Below are positions 1 to 14,310 of a stretch of 64,000 bases of DNA, in pieces. The stretch is taken from positions 1,674,001 through 1,738,000 of the forward strand of contig NZ_JAFIBI010000001.1 of NCBI RefSeq assembly GCF_017832975.1. Reading direction: 5' to 3'. Under the pieces are notes generated by a model. That model was not told the DNA's origin. It did no database searches and saw only the letters and a list, made by a program, of their open reading frames with translations. The position numbers were made by a program, and so were the translations under genes. The stretch comes from Arthrobacter sp. PvP023 (lineage in GTDB: Bacteria > Actinomycetota > Actinomycetes > Actinomycetales > Micrococcaceae). Position 1 is the first letter of the stretch, and each line of letters starts with the position of its first letter.

Positions 1-1
1 G

Positions 2-184
2 ATCAAGGTGGCGAACATGGTGCGCCTCACCGAGCAGTTCCCCGACGCCAGGGTCATCTACACCTGGAATGCCCCGGAAAACAGATATCTGCTCAAAGTG
101 AACCAGCAGCTGGGCTTCAATACCGCAGGCGTTACGGGGATATGGCAGAAGGACCTCCCGGACCTGGGGCCGAGCAGCAGCTGA
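2..184 (+). CDS. C-terminal fragment of a GNAT-family N-acetyltransferase
   Basis: Only the last 60 codons are inside the window; the reading frame is open from base 2 and ends in TGA at 182-184. The translated tail contains the pattern N-x-x-x-x-x-K-V-N-x-x-L-G-F followed by a short beta strand ending in IWQK, which is typical of the last helix and strands of GNAT acetyltransferases (asparagine near the acetyl-CoA pyrophosphate, then LGF). Substrate cannot be inferred. It runs in the same direction as rplJ but is separated from it by a leader of about 300 bases with its own promoter candidate, so it is probably not part of the ribosomal operon. The family call rests on a short motif and is moderately secure. 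Confidence 0.6.
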   Translation: MKVANMVRLTEQFPDARVIYTWNAPENRYLLKVNQQLGFNTAGVTGIWQKDLPDLGPSSS

Positions 185-195
185 ACGGCGCCGAT

Positions 196-225
196 TTGGA
201 GTACGGGCCGCGTTGCCCGTAAGCT
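196..225 (+). promoter_or_regulatory. Candidate rplJ promoter
   Basis: TTGGAG (196-201) and TAAGCT (220-225) are separated by 18 bases and fit a sigma-70-class actinobacterial promoter (TTGNNN, TANNNT). It lies upstream of the structured rplJ leader and downstream of the GNAT stop codon. Predicted from sequence only. Confidence 0.5.
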
Positions 226-483
226 TGGAGGACCAAAGACCGTCGGTTGTTGGAAATCCACTCTCCTGGGCATCGCTCAATTCTGCAGTTGTGTGCGGGA
301 GAGCCAGTGGATCTCCGGACGAAGGACCCTGAACATAGGGCGGCCAGCGCAGGTGAACGAAGTAAAGCTCCACAGTCATGGACCGTGTCGAGCCAAGCCC
401 CGTGCATCTGCCCGGGGCGTTTTTAGTTTTAGCTCACCTGAGCGGGGACCCGGAACACCGGCACTATCCCCGGAAGGAGGGTT
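226..483 (+). promoter_or_regulatory. rplJ (L10) leader RNA with attenuator
   Basis: A roughly 250-base untranslated leader precedes rplJ. It contains GA-rich structured sequence (about 290-375) and, at 397-418, a stem GCCCCG/CGGGGC followed by a T run, i.e. an intrinsic terminator located about 55 bases before the gene. This arrangement matches the known autoregulatory L10 leaders of Gram-positive rplJL operons, where the L10-(L7/L12) complex binds nascent RNA and favours termination. A strong Shine-Dalgarno GGAAGGAGG (472-480) sits just before the ATG. The structure is seen; the ligand is inferred from family knowledge. Confidence 0.6.
395..430 (+). terminator. Attenuator hairpin in the rplJ leader
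   Basis: Stem GCCCCG (397-402) and CGGGGC (413-418) with a 10-base loop, followed directly by GTTTTTAGTTTT. It lies upstream of rplJ in the sense direction, so it would stop transcription before the gene rather than after one. Confidence 0.6.
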
Positions 484-1074
484 ATGGCAACGCCTACCAA
501 GGTTTCAGCAGTAGCTGAGATCACTAACGATTTCAAGGAATCGAACGCCGCTGTCCTGACCGAATACCGTGGGCTCACCGTTGCACAGCTCAAGCAGCTG
601 CGCGTTTCTCTCGGCCAGGACACCAAGTTCGCGGTCGTCAAGAACACCCTGACCGCAATTGCAGCCAAGGAAGCTGGTGTCGAAGCATTCGACGGTCAGC
701 TCGCCGGCCCCACTGCAATCGCGTTCATCAAGGGTGACGCAGTTGCAGCTGCCAAGAGCCTGACGGATTTTGCCAAGACCAACAAGCAGCTGGTTATCAA
801 GACCGGTTACTTCGAGGGTAAGGCACTGAACGCCAGCGAAGTTGCTGCCCTGGCAGCACTCGAGTCCCGCGAGCTGCAGCTCGCCAAGGTTGCAGGCATC
901 CTCAAGGCTCCTGCTGCCGCTGCTGCACGCATCATCGACGCCCTGCGCCTCAAGCTTGAAGAAGAGAACGGTGCACCGGCAGCTGCCGAAGCGCCCGCCG
1001 CTGAAGAAGCCCCGGCAGCAGAAGCAGCAGAGACCGAAGCTCCGGCCGAAGCCGCAGCCACCGAAGAGAACTAA
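484..1074 (+). CDS. rplJ: 50S ribosomal protein L10
   Basis: The 196-residue product starts MATPTKVSAVAEI and carries the classic L10 core (TEYRGLTVAQLKQLR at about 27-41, then the AVVKNTL segment). L10 anchors L7/L12 dimers to the GTPase-associated centre of the large subunit and, as L10-L12, usually represses its own mRNA. The E. coli protein is about 165 residues; here the extra C-terminal 35 or so residues are an Ala/Glu/Pro tail (EAPAAEEAPAAEA-type repeats), seen also in rplQ of this genome. The ATG at 484 is preceded by an excellent Shine-Dalgarno. It is followed by rplL after 78 bases, the universal gene order. Confidence 0.97.
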   Translation: MATPTKVSAVAEITNDFKESNAAVLTEYRGLTVAQLKQLRVSLGQDTKFAVVKNTLTAIAAKEAGVEAFDGQLAGPTAIAFIKGDAVAAAKSLTDFAKTNKQLVIKTGYFEGKALNASEVAALAALESRELQLAKVAGILKAPAAAAARIIDALRLKLEEENGAPAAAEAPAAEEAPAAEAAETEAPAEAAATEEN

Positions 1075-1152
1075 CTCTCTTTCAAACCAGACTCCGGTGT
1101 GAAGGCAACGGCCCAGGCCGCCAAGCACCACCTATAGGAAGGACGCCACACC

Positions 1153-1524
1153 ATGGCGAAGCTCACCAACGAAGAGCTCATTGAAGCTTTCAAGGAACTG
1201 ACCATCATCGAGCTCTCCGAGTTCGTCAAGCTCTTCGAAGAGACCTTCGAAGTTACCGCTGCTGCCGTTGCCGTTGCCGGCCCGGCTGCCGCTGCTGAAG
1301 AAGCTGAAGAGAAGACCGACTTCGACGTCGTCCTCGAAGCTGCTGGCGACAAGAAGATCGCAGTGATCAAGGAAGTTCGCGCCATCACTTCCCTGGGCCT
1401 CAAGGAAGCCAAGGACCTGGTTGACAGCGCTCCGAAGGCCGTCCTCGAAGGCGCCACCAAGGAAGCTGCCGAGAAGGCAAAGGAGCAGCTCGAAGCTGCC
1501 GGCGCCACCGTTACCCTCAAGTAA
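1153..1524 (+). CDS. rplL: 50S ribosomal protein L7/L12
   Basis: The 123-residue acidic protein has the three expected parts: an N-terminal dimerisation helix region (about 1-32), an Ala/Val/Pro hinge (about 34-52) and the C-terminal factor-binding domain containing [20 protein letters not shown] and ending VTLK. It forms the flexible stalk that recruits and stimulates EF-Tu, EF-G, IF2 and release factors. The ATG at 1153 follows AGGAAGGACG at a good distance. It is co-transcribed with rplJ and followed by a strong terminator, so rplJL is a two-gene unit separate from rpoBC, which here lie about 5 kb downstream instead of adjacent. Confidence 0.97.
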   Translation: MAKLTNEELIEAFKELTIIELSEFVKLFEETFEVTAAAVAVAGPAAAAEEAEEKTDFDVVLEAAGDKKIAVIKEVRAITSLGLKEAKDLVDSAPKAVLEGATKEAAEKAKEQLEAAGATVTLK

Positions 1525-1567
1525 CACTTCGAGCTCCGGGAAGCGTTCAGCTTTCCTTTCTGCTCCG

Positions 1568-1601
1568 GGAAACCCCGTCCACTCCGGTGGGCGGGGTTTC
1601 C
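1568..1601 (+). terminator. Intrinsic terminator after rplL
   Basis: Hairpin with arms GGAAACCCCG.CCAC and GTGG.CGGGGTTTCC around a short loop, 43 bases after the rplL stop. The trailing T run is short (TTT inside the stem), but the stem is long and GC rich. Confidence 0.75.
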
Positions 1602-1660
1602 TGCGTCCGGGACCTGCACCAACAGTGGGTGAAGTTCCGAAAAAAGATTGTGGACTCTCC

Positions 1661-1689
1661 TTTTCATGGTCTTCAGGCAGCCCTAGACT
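1661..1689 (+). promoter_or_regulatory. Candidate promoter of the 5'-nucleotidase gene
   Basis: TTTTCA (1661-1666) and TAGACT (1684-1689) with a 17-base spacer, 44 bases upstream of the chosen ATG. TAGACT recurs as a -10-like hexamer before rpsL, secY and truA in this window. Confidence 0.5.
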
Positions 1690-1733
1690 TTGGATTTGTG
1701 CCTACCGGCCACCTACGTCAAGGAGTTCACACG

Positions 1734-3575
1734 ATGACCGATCCGACCTCTCCGCCCTCCCGCCGCGCCATGCTCACGGCCGCCCTCGTCGGCGGGACCG
1801 CCGCCGCAGCCACCCTGGCCGGAGCCCCCGGCGCACAGGCCCTGCCGGCGCTCCAGCCCGGAGGAAAGAAGCAGTTCACCCTGACAGTGCTCGGCACGAC
1901 CGACCTGCATAACAACGTCTTCAACTGGGACTACTTCAAGGACACGGCCTACGCGGACGCGGCGGGCAACAAGATCGGCGTCGCCCAGGCGGCCACGCTG
2001 ATCAAGGCAATGCGGGCCGAGCGGGGGGCGCAAGGCACGCTGACCATCGACGCGGGCGACACCATCCAGGGAACGCCGCTGGCCTACTACTTTGCCAAAA
2101 TTCGCCCAATTTCCGAGTCGGTCACGCACCCCATGGCCCTCGCCATGAACGCGGTGGGCTACGACGCCGTCGGTCTTGGCAACCACGAGTTCAATTACGG
2201 CATCCCGCTGCTTCGCACCTGGGAGAAGCAACTCGACTTCCCGCTCCTCGGTGCCAACGTCCACGACGCCGTGACCGGGGAGCGGGCCTTCACCCCGTAT
2301 GTGCTCAAGCGCGTGAAGACGGACAACGGCTGGCTGACCGTGGGACTGGTCGGCTTCGTGACACCCGGTTGCGCACTCTGGGACCGCGACAACGTCCAGG
2401 GAAAACTGGACTTCAACGGAATTGTTGAAGAAGCCAGGATCGTCATCCCGCAAATGAAGGCCGCCGGAGCCGACGTCGTGATCGTCTCCAGCCATTCAGG
2501 CGCGACGCCGGGATCCTCCTACGGAGACGCCCTTCCGTTCCCTGAAAATGCCTCCACACAGTTGGCGGAGGAAGTGCCGGGGATCGATGCCATCCTGGTG
2601 GGCCACGCCCACGTGGAGATCCCGGAACGATTCGTCCGTAACAGGGCCACCGGCAAGCAGGTGCTCCTCACCGAGCCGCTGAAGTGGGGCATGCGGGTTG
2701 CCGTGATGGACCTTCAGTTGGCCAAGGAGAAGGGGCAGTGGAGCGTCACTTCAGCGTCGTCCCACCTGCTGGACGCCAAGACCGTAGAGGCGGATCCCGC
2801 CGTCGTCCGCGCCGTTCAGGCCGGGCACGACGCTACGGTGGCGTACGTGAACGAGGTGATTGGAACGTCCACGGCCCCGCTCAGCACGGCCACCGCCTGC
2901 TGGGAGGACTCCGCGGCCATCGACGCCATCAACTACGTCCAGGCCAGCACCATCAAGGCCGAACTGGCCGGCGGCACTGCGGCCGGCCTTCCGGTGCTGT
3001 CCATTGCCGCGGCGTTTTCGCGCGCCGTGGACGTCAAAGCCGGGCCCCTGACCATCCGTGATGTCGCGGGGCTCTACATATTCGACAACACGCTGCTGTC
3101 CATCAAGGTCACCGGTGCCCAGGTGAAGGCCTACCTCGAATGGTCAGCGCAGTACTTCAAGCCGGTCAGTTCCGCCACGGCCCGCGCGGCCGACGTCACC
3201 AACGCCGGCACCGCTATGGCGCCGAACGGGACCCCGGACTACAACTACGACGTCGTCTACGGCCTTGATGCGCCGCTGACCTACGACATCGACCTGGCGC
3301 GGCCCGTTGGCGGGCGTATCGTCAACCTCAGCTACGGGGGAGAGGCGCTGCGTGCGGACCAGGTATTCGCCATGGCCATCAACAACTACCGCCAGAGCGG
3401 CGGCGGGAATTTCCCGGCAGTCAAGACGGCGCCCGTCCTGTCCAACAGCCAGCAGGAGATCCGGCAGCGGATCATTGACTACGTTGTTGACAACGGCACC
3501 CTTGATGCAGCCCTGTTCAGCCGGAATGACTGGCGGCTTGTGGTCAACGGCCAGCCGCTGACGGTCACACCCTAG
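1734..3575 (+). CDS. Tat-exported 5'-nucleotidase / 2',3'-cyclic phosphodiesterase family protein
   Basis: The 613-residue product starts with a twin-arginine signal (SRRAMLTAALVGG... ending near AQA-LPA), so it is probably exported folded by Tat. The N-terminal half is a calcineurin-like metallophosphoesterase: TTDLHNN, DAGDTIQG, GNHEFNYG, SSHSG and GHAHVEIPE supply the dinuclear metal ligands. The C-terminal half matches the 5'-nucleotidase substrate-binding domain (FDNTLLSIKVTGAQVKAYLEWSA, NYRQSGGGNFP). Likely role: release of nucleoside and phosphate from extracellular nucleotides or cyclic nucleotides. The ATG at 1734 was chosen over an upstream in-frame ATG because AAGGAG precedes it and the signal peptide begins there. 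Its TAG overlaps the stop codon of the convergent ybaK-like gene in the palindrome CTAG. Confidence 0.85.
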   Translation: MTDPTSPPSRRAMLTAALVGGTAAAATLAGAPGAQALPALQPGGKKQFTLTVLGTTDLHNNVFNWDYFKDTAYADAAGNKIGVAQAATLIKAMRAERGAQGTLTIDAGDTIQGTPLAYYFAKIRPISESVTHPMALAMNAVGYDAVGLGNHEFNYGIPLLRTWEKQLDFPLLGANVHDAVTGERAFTPYVLKRVKTDNGWLTVGLVGFVTPGCALWDRDNVQGKLDFNGIVEEARIVIPQMKAAGADVVIVSSHSGATPGSSYGDALPFPENASTQLAEEVPGIDAILVGHAHVEIPERFVRNRATGKQVLLTEPLKWGMRVAVMDLQLAKEKGQWSVTSASSHLLDAKTVEADPAVVRAVQAGHDATVAYVNEVIGTSTAPLSTATACWEDSAAIDAINYVQASTIKAELAGGTAAGLPVLSIAAAFSRAVDVKAGPLTIRDVAGLYIFDNTLLSIKVTGAQVKAYLEWSAQYFKPVSSATARAADVTNAGTAMAPNGTPDYNYDVVYGLDAPLTYDIDLARPVGGRIVNLSYGGEALRADQVFAMAINNYRQSGGGNFPAVKTAPVLSNSQQEIRQRIIDYVVDNGTLDAALFSRNDWRLVVNGQPLTVTP

Positions 3576-4141
3576 ACGTGGCCGCCGGGCGGCGCCGGGA
3601 CCTGGACGGCGTCGCTGATGTCCGCGACCACGGCGTCCAGCGCCGCGGTCAGGGCATCGGCGTCCACGAAGGCACTGTAGCCGTGCTGCCCGGCACCCAT
3701 GGAAATCCGCCGCCCTGTGATGGCCGCGTCCGCGTAGACCGGCCACGGCGTGGTGCTGCCCAGCGGGGTGATCGTACCGCGCTCGTAACCGGTGGCCTCG
3801 AGCGCGACGTCGGCCGGCGGCAGGGAAAGCTTGTTGACACCCAGCAGGCTGCGGAGCTTCGGCCAGGAAATCTGGCGGTCTCCCGGCACCAAGGCAAACA
3901 GGAAGCTGCCGTCCTTGTGCTTGACCACCAGGGACTTCACAATGTCCGACGGCTGGATGCCCAGGATCCGGGCCGCCTCTTGGAGGCTGTCCGCGGCGAG
4001 CCGCTCCACGAGCTGGACCTCCAGCCCGCGGGCGGCGGCATCGGCAAGGAACCGCTCCCTGCCGGTGCCGCCGGTGCCGTCGGTTCCGTTCGTGCCGCCG
4101 GTGGCGTTGTCGGCGTTGCCAGCCACGGCGTTGCCAGCCAC
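3572..4141 (-). CDS. ybaK: YbaK/EbsC-family aminoacyl-tRNA deacylase
   Basis: About 189 residues. From about residue 30 it shows the YbaK/ProX-type editing domain: SLQEAARILG, SDIVKSLVVKHKDG (with the conserved Lys), LLGVNKLSLPPADVALEATGYERGTITPLG and the RRISMGAGQ segment. Such proteins hydrolyse mischarged tRNAs, typically Cys-tRNA(Pro), in trans. The start is uncertain: the GTG at 4141 lies 5 bases after the thiolase stop, and a second in-frame GTG lies at 4126 inside a 15-bp tandem duplication; no clear Shine-Dalgarno is visible, suggesting translational coupling to the upstream thiolase gene. The first 25 residues are Gly/Thr/Asn-rich and not part of the family fold. Confidence 0.85.
   Translation of the reverse strand: MAGNAVAGNADNATGGTNGTDGTGGTGRERFLADAAARGLEVQLVERLAADSLQEAARILGIQPSDIVKSLVVKHKDGSFLFALVPGDRQISWPKLRSLLGVNKLSLPPADVALEATGYERGTITPLGSTTPWPVYADAAITGRRISMGAGQHGYSAFVDADALTAALDAVVADISDAVQVPAPPGGHV
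4112..4141. repeat. 15-bp perfect tandem duplication at the ybaK start
   Basis: The unit GGCGTTGCCAGCCAC (plus-strand sense) occurs twice, at 4112-4126 and 4127-4141. Each copy supplies an in-frame GTG on the minus strand, so the encoded protein begins VAGNA-VAGNA. Confidence 0.85.
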
Positions 4142-4146
4142 AGTCG

Positions 4147-5346
4147 TCAGTCGCGGTAGAGGAGGAGGGCTTCGCCCTGCCCGCCGCCGCCGCACAGGGA
4201 AACAGCGGCCTTGCCGGAGCCGCGGCGTTTCAGTTCGTGTGCGGCATGTCCGGCCAGGCGGGCGCCCGAGGCCCCGATGGGGTGCCCGAGGGCGATGGCG
4301 CCGCCGTGGATGTTGCACTTCTCCAGCGGGTACTGGAGGTCCTTGAGCGACTGGACGGCAACCGAACCGAAGGCCTCGTTGATCTCAATGAAGTCGAGGT
4401 CCGCAGTGGTCCATCCGGCACGGTCCAGGGCGCTCTTTATTGCATTGGACGGCTGCGAGTGCAGCGAATTGTCCGGGCCTGCAACCTGGCCCGGCTTGCC
4501 CACCACCGCAAGATAGTCCAGGCCGTTGTCTTCCGCGAACTTCCGGCTGGTCAACACCAGGGCGGCAGCGCCGTCGGACAGGGGAGAGGAGTTGCCCGCC
4601 GTGATGGTGCCGTCGCTGACGAACGCCGCACGGAGCCCGGCCAGCGACTCGATCGACGTGTTTGGGCGCACTCCTTCGTCAGTGGCCACCACCACCGGAT
4701 CCCCCTTCCGCTGTTTGACGCTGATCGGGGCGATCTCGTCGTCGAAAACTCCGTTCTTCGCGGCCAGGGCGGCGCGCTGGTGGGACTGGGCCGCCACATT
4801 GTCCTGCGAGGTCCGGTCGATGCCCAGAACCAGGTTCTTGCTTTCCGTGGACAGGCCCATGGACTGTCCGTCGAAGGCATCGGTCAGGCCGTCATGCGCG
4901 GCCACGTCCAGCGCCTGGACACTCCCGTAAGTCCAACCCTGGCGGGAACCCGGCAGGATGTGCGGCGCCCGGGACATGGATTCCTGGCCGCCGGCGACGA
5001 CGACGGCGGCATCACCGCTGCGGATCATGCGGGCGGCGTCGATCACGGCTGTGAGGCCGGAAAGGCACACTTTGTTGATAGTGACCGTGGGGACGTTCCA
5101 GCCGATGCCGGCGCCGATGGCGCTCTGCCGCGCCGGGTTCTGGCCCGCTCCCGCCTGCAGCACCTGGCCCATGATGACCGCATCCACCTGGTCCGCGGCA
5201 ACGCCGCTCGCGGCGAGGGCCGCCTTGATGGCATGCGCCCCGAGCTCCACCGCCGTGAAGCCGGCCAACTGTCCGTTGAGGCGGCCCTGCGGCGTGCGGG
5301 CCGCAGCGAGGATGACAACATCGTTGTTGTCTGGGGAGTTGCTCAT
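4147..5346 (-). CDS. Acetyl-CoA C-acetyltransferase (thiolase)
   Basis: The 399-residue enzyme has the full thiolase set: VILAAARTPQGRLNG at the N-terminus, nucleophilic Cys94 in TINKVCLSG, the EINEAF motif, GGAIALGHPIGASGARL with the catalytic His, and CGGGGQGEALLL with the second Cys at the C-terminus. It condenses or cleaves acetyl-CoA units (acetoacetyl-CoA metabolism, fatty-acid degradation). The ATG at 5346 was chosen because GGAAGAG lies just upstream and the protein then begins at the family's usual position; an upstream extension reads as non-family sequence. It is transcribed away from the lipoprotein gene, with a 22-bp palindrome in the shared upstream region, and probably forms an operon with ybaK. 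Confidence 0.93.
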   Translation of the reverse strand: MSNSPDNNDVVILAAARTPQGRLNGQLAGFTAVELGAHAIKAALAASGVAADQVDAVIMGQVLQAGAGQNPARQSAIGAGIGWNVPTVTINKVCLSGLTAVIDAARMIRSGDAAVVVAGGQESMSRAPHILPGSRQGWTYGSVQALDVAAHDGLTDAFDGQSMGLSTESKNLVLGIDRTSQDNVAAQSHQRAALAAKNGVFDDEIAPISVKQRKGDPVVVATDEGVRPNTSIESLAGLRAAFVSDGTITAGNSSPLSDGAAALVLTSRKFAEDNGLDYLAVVGKPGQVAGPDNSLHSQPSNAIKSALDRAGWTTADLDFIEINEAFGSVAVQSLKDLQYPLEKCNIHGGAIALGHPIGASGARLAGHAAHELKRRGSGKAAVSLCGGGGQGEALLLYRD

Positions 5347-5446
5347 GGTTATCTCTTCCGATCTGTGACGATGTAGGCCAAGGCTATCGTGAGCCGAATC
5401 ACCTATCCATTCAAACGCATGCGCGGCAGGCTCCATTCCGCTGCCT

Positions 5447-5468
5447 TGATGGGTAGGCCTGCCCATCA
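5447..5468. promoter_or_regulatory. 22-bp near-perfect palindrome, candidate operator
   Basis: Half-sites TGATGGG and CCCATCA flank the centre AGGCCT; only one symmetric base pair breaks the dyad. It sits between the divergent thiolase and lipoprotein genes, about 100 bases from the thiolase start and 90 from the lipoprotein start. Dimeric repressor sites of the TetR or GntR type look like this; the binding protein is unknown. Confidence 0.45.
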
Positions 5469-5557
5469 GGCGAATGTGCGGCGCCGGTCAGGGCTGAGTA
5501 GGGTGGATGGCGGATACGCCCGTCCCGGGAAGACGTTGTGGGGAAACAGGAGCTCAA

Positions 5558-6022
5558 ATGAAGAAGATACTTGCAGTCGCGGCCATCGCAGGCCTGGCCG
5601 GACTCACGGCCTGCAGCGTTTCCACTCCCGCGCCGGACAGCACGACGTCGACGGCGGCCCCCGCCACCTCCTCTTCCGCGCCGTCCCCGGCGTCCCCGTC
5701 GCAGTCTTCCGACAGTTCCGACGCCGGAAGTGCGGGCGTGAAGGAAGCCTGCGAGAAGTTCAACACCCTCTACGCCGAGTACAAGGCTGCGGGCGGCGAC
5801 GCCAATGCCTACGAGGACATCTACCTCAAGGCCGAGGACGCCAAAGCTGCCGTCTCCGGAGACCTCGAGGGCCTTTTTGCTGCACTGAGCCTCATCGCCA
5901 TCGACCATTCAGCAGCTGGCGGGAACGGCGAGCCGGAGCAGGCTTCCAAGGACGCGGTCCGCGATGCGGTGTTCGCCAACGCCGGCGCCTGCACCGCCGA
6001 AGGCGTGACCCTCACGCTGTAG
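5558..6022 (+). CDS. Small secreted lipoprotein of unknown function
   Basis: The 154-residue product begins MKKILAVAAIAGLAGLTACS, a type II signal peptide with lipobox LTAC, so Cys19 should be lipid-anchored to the outer face of the membrane. A Ser/Thr/Pro/Ala linker follows (about 20-60), then a helical domain of about 90 residues with two further Cys (KEACEKFNTLYAEYK and NAGACTAEG), which could form a disulphide. I do not recognise the family. The ATG at 5558 is preceded by AGGAG; an upstream in-frame ATG would bury the signal peptide and is rejected. A TAGGGT -10-like hexamer lies around 5499. Function unknown. Confidence 0.75.
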   Translation: MKKILAVAAIAGLAGLTACSVSTPAPDSTTSTAAPATSSSAPSPASPSQSSDSSDAGSAGVKEACEKFNTLYAEYKAAGGDANAYEDIYLKAEDAKAAVSGDLEGLFAALSLIAIDHSAAGGNGEPEQASKDAVRDAVFANAGACTAEGVTLTL

Positions 6023-6139
6023 CGGTCCGCCTGCGGCTGCCCGCCCGTGGCGGTGCGCTTGTGCCGGCCCGCCCGCGGCGGGGCGCAGACCAACTAGGTG
6101 CCCGCGGCAACAGTGCTTGCAATAAGCGGGGAAGTGGGG

Positions 6140-6168
6140 TAGACACGTACGCTGTTTTGCCGTATCGT
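6140..6168 (+). promoter_or_regulatory. Candidate rpoBC promoter
   Basis: TAGACA (6140-6145, five of six matches to TTGACA) and TATCGT (6163-6168, TANNNT) with an ideal 17-base spacer. It would give an mRNA leader of a little over 200 bases before rpoB. Confidence 0.6.
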
Positions 6169-6202
6169 AGATATTTGCGTCTTCCCTGTTTACCTTCAGC
6201 CT

Positions 6203-6213
6203 TCATATAGCGG
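6203..6213 (+). repeat. TCATATAGCGG element, copy 1 (rpoB leader)
   Basis: Exact 11-mer shared with 6289-6299 and with 44470-44480 upstream of rpoA. Here it is followed by a partial inverted repeat (CATATAGC...GCTATG). Confidence 0.7.
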
Positions 6214-6288
6214 TGGGCTATGCCTAGCAGCTGATCCATCAACGTGCCGTCAAAGACGTGTCACACCATGGGCAGCCTGGGTCCCGGG

Positions 6289-6299
6289 TCATATAGCGG
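6289..6299 (+). repeat. TCATATAGCGG element, copy 2 (rpoB leader)
   Basis: Second exact copy, 86 bases after the first and 89 bases before the rpoB TTG. With copy 3 it also shares one flanking base on each side (G before, A after). Confidence 0.7.
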
Positions 6300-6388
6300 A
6301 ACCGGACTGGTAGCGCTGCGGAGTCATTCTGCAGGGCTTGCAACGGGGGAGATCTGAAAACGCCTGAAGGTCTGTGGAAGGATCCCTC

Positions 6389-9904
<3,516 letters not shown>

Positions 9905-9909
9905 GAGGG

Positions 9910-9961
9910 GGTTTACCGGGAAAAGCAGCGCACCACCCGCGCTGTCTTTTCCCGGTAAACC
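9910..9961 (+). promoter_or_regulatory. Long intercistronic hairpin between rpoB and rpoC
   Basis: Arms GGTTTACCGGGAAAAG-CAGCGC (9910-9931) and GCGCTG-T-CTTTTCCCGGTAAACC (9939-9961) pair over 22 bp with a single bulged T and a 7-base loop. No T run follows, so it is unlikely to be a full terminator; an RNase processing or mRNA-stability element is more likely. Confidence 0.7.
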
Positions 9962-10023
9962 ACCTCCCTCTTCCCGTAACCCAAGACTTCAGAATTTAGA
10001 GAACAAGAGAGAACAGGGACCAT

Positions 10024-13923
<3,900 letters not shown>

Positions 13924-13940
13924 CCGTTAGTTCGGCGTCG

Positions 13941-13986
13941 GGCCCCGCCACCTCTCTGTTTTGAACAACGGAGCGGTGGCGGGGCC
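13941..13986 (+). terminator. Intrinsic terminator after rpoC
   Basis: Arms GGCCCCGCCACC (13941-13952) and GGTGGCGGGGCC (13975-13986) form a 12-bp perfect stem with additional inner pairing (CTCTGTT/AACGGAG), followed by TTTCC. It closes the rpoBC unit. Confidence 0.85.
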
Positions 13987-14310
13987 TTTCCGTTGGCCCG
14001 ATTAAGGCTTGACGGCCGTCCATGTTAGACTGGATACCAATTGTTATTGTGGCAGTGGATGAGAGCGCCGGCTGAGCTGAAAGGCAAAGCCAGAGCGACG
14101 TTTCCGGTTTGCAGGGTTCTTGTGCAACGTATGCCACATTTTTGCATGCCTAGGGACCGATCATGACGTAAGTCTGGGTCCCGGTCTGCGATCCGACTAT
14201 TAAGGCTTCGCCTCAGCTGCTCTGGAGATTCTTCAAAGCTCGGGCGGCGGGGCAAAGCAAAAGGAGAGCGGCTGTCAGCGGCCGCTCCGGATAAAACGGA
14301 GAACACGAGA
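13987..14310 (+). other. rpsL upstream region
   Basis: This 324-base stretch contains no convincing gene. It has a promoter candidate near its start and then a leader of about 270 bases with GGGACCGATCATGACG...GTCTGGGTCCC (around 14154-14186) as a possible stem and GCGGC/GCCGC near 14272-14284. The gene start is preceded by GGAGAACACGAGA. Confidence 0.5.
14002..14031 (+). promoter_or_regulatory. Candidate rpsL operon promoter
   Basis: TAGACT at 14026-14031 is a good -10-like hexamer; TTAAGG at 14002-14007 is a weak -35 with an 18-base spacer. A better -35 hexamer, TTGACG (14009-14014), is only 11 bases from TAGACT and would need the poor GATACC (14033-14038) as its -10. Confidence 0.4.

Larger units (their letters stand above)
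6023..6388 (+). other. rpoB upstream region
   Basis: This 366-base stretch has no convincing gene. It begins with GC-rich inverted repeats (around 6066-6086, GCCCGCC/GGCGGGGC) that may end the lipoprotein transcript, then a good promoter candidate at 6140-6168, then an apparently untranslated leader of about 210 bases containing two exact copies of TCATATAGCGG (6203-6213 and 6289-6299). The leader ends with GGAAGG ahead of the TTG start of rpoB. Confidence 0.6.

Noticed and set aside
1587..1733. Upstream in-frame extension of the 5'-nucleotidase
   Set aside because: It would start inside the rplL terminator and bury the Tat signal; the ATG at 1734 has a proper ribosome site.
6203..6299. TATAGC within TCATATAGCGG as a -10 promoter element
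   Set aside because: None of the three copies has a -35-like hexamer at 16-19 bases, and the conserved final T of TANNNT is missing. A good separate promoter exists at 6140-6168.
14009..14014. TTGACG as the -35 of the rpsL promoter
   Set aside because: It is only 11 bases from TAGACT; the properly spaced hexamers (GGATAC, GATACC) are poor. Kept only as an alternative.
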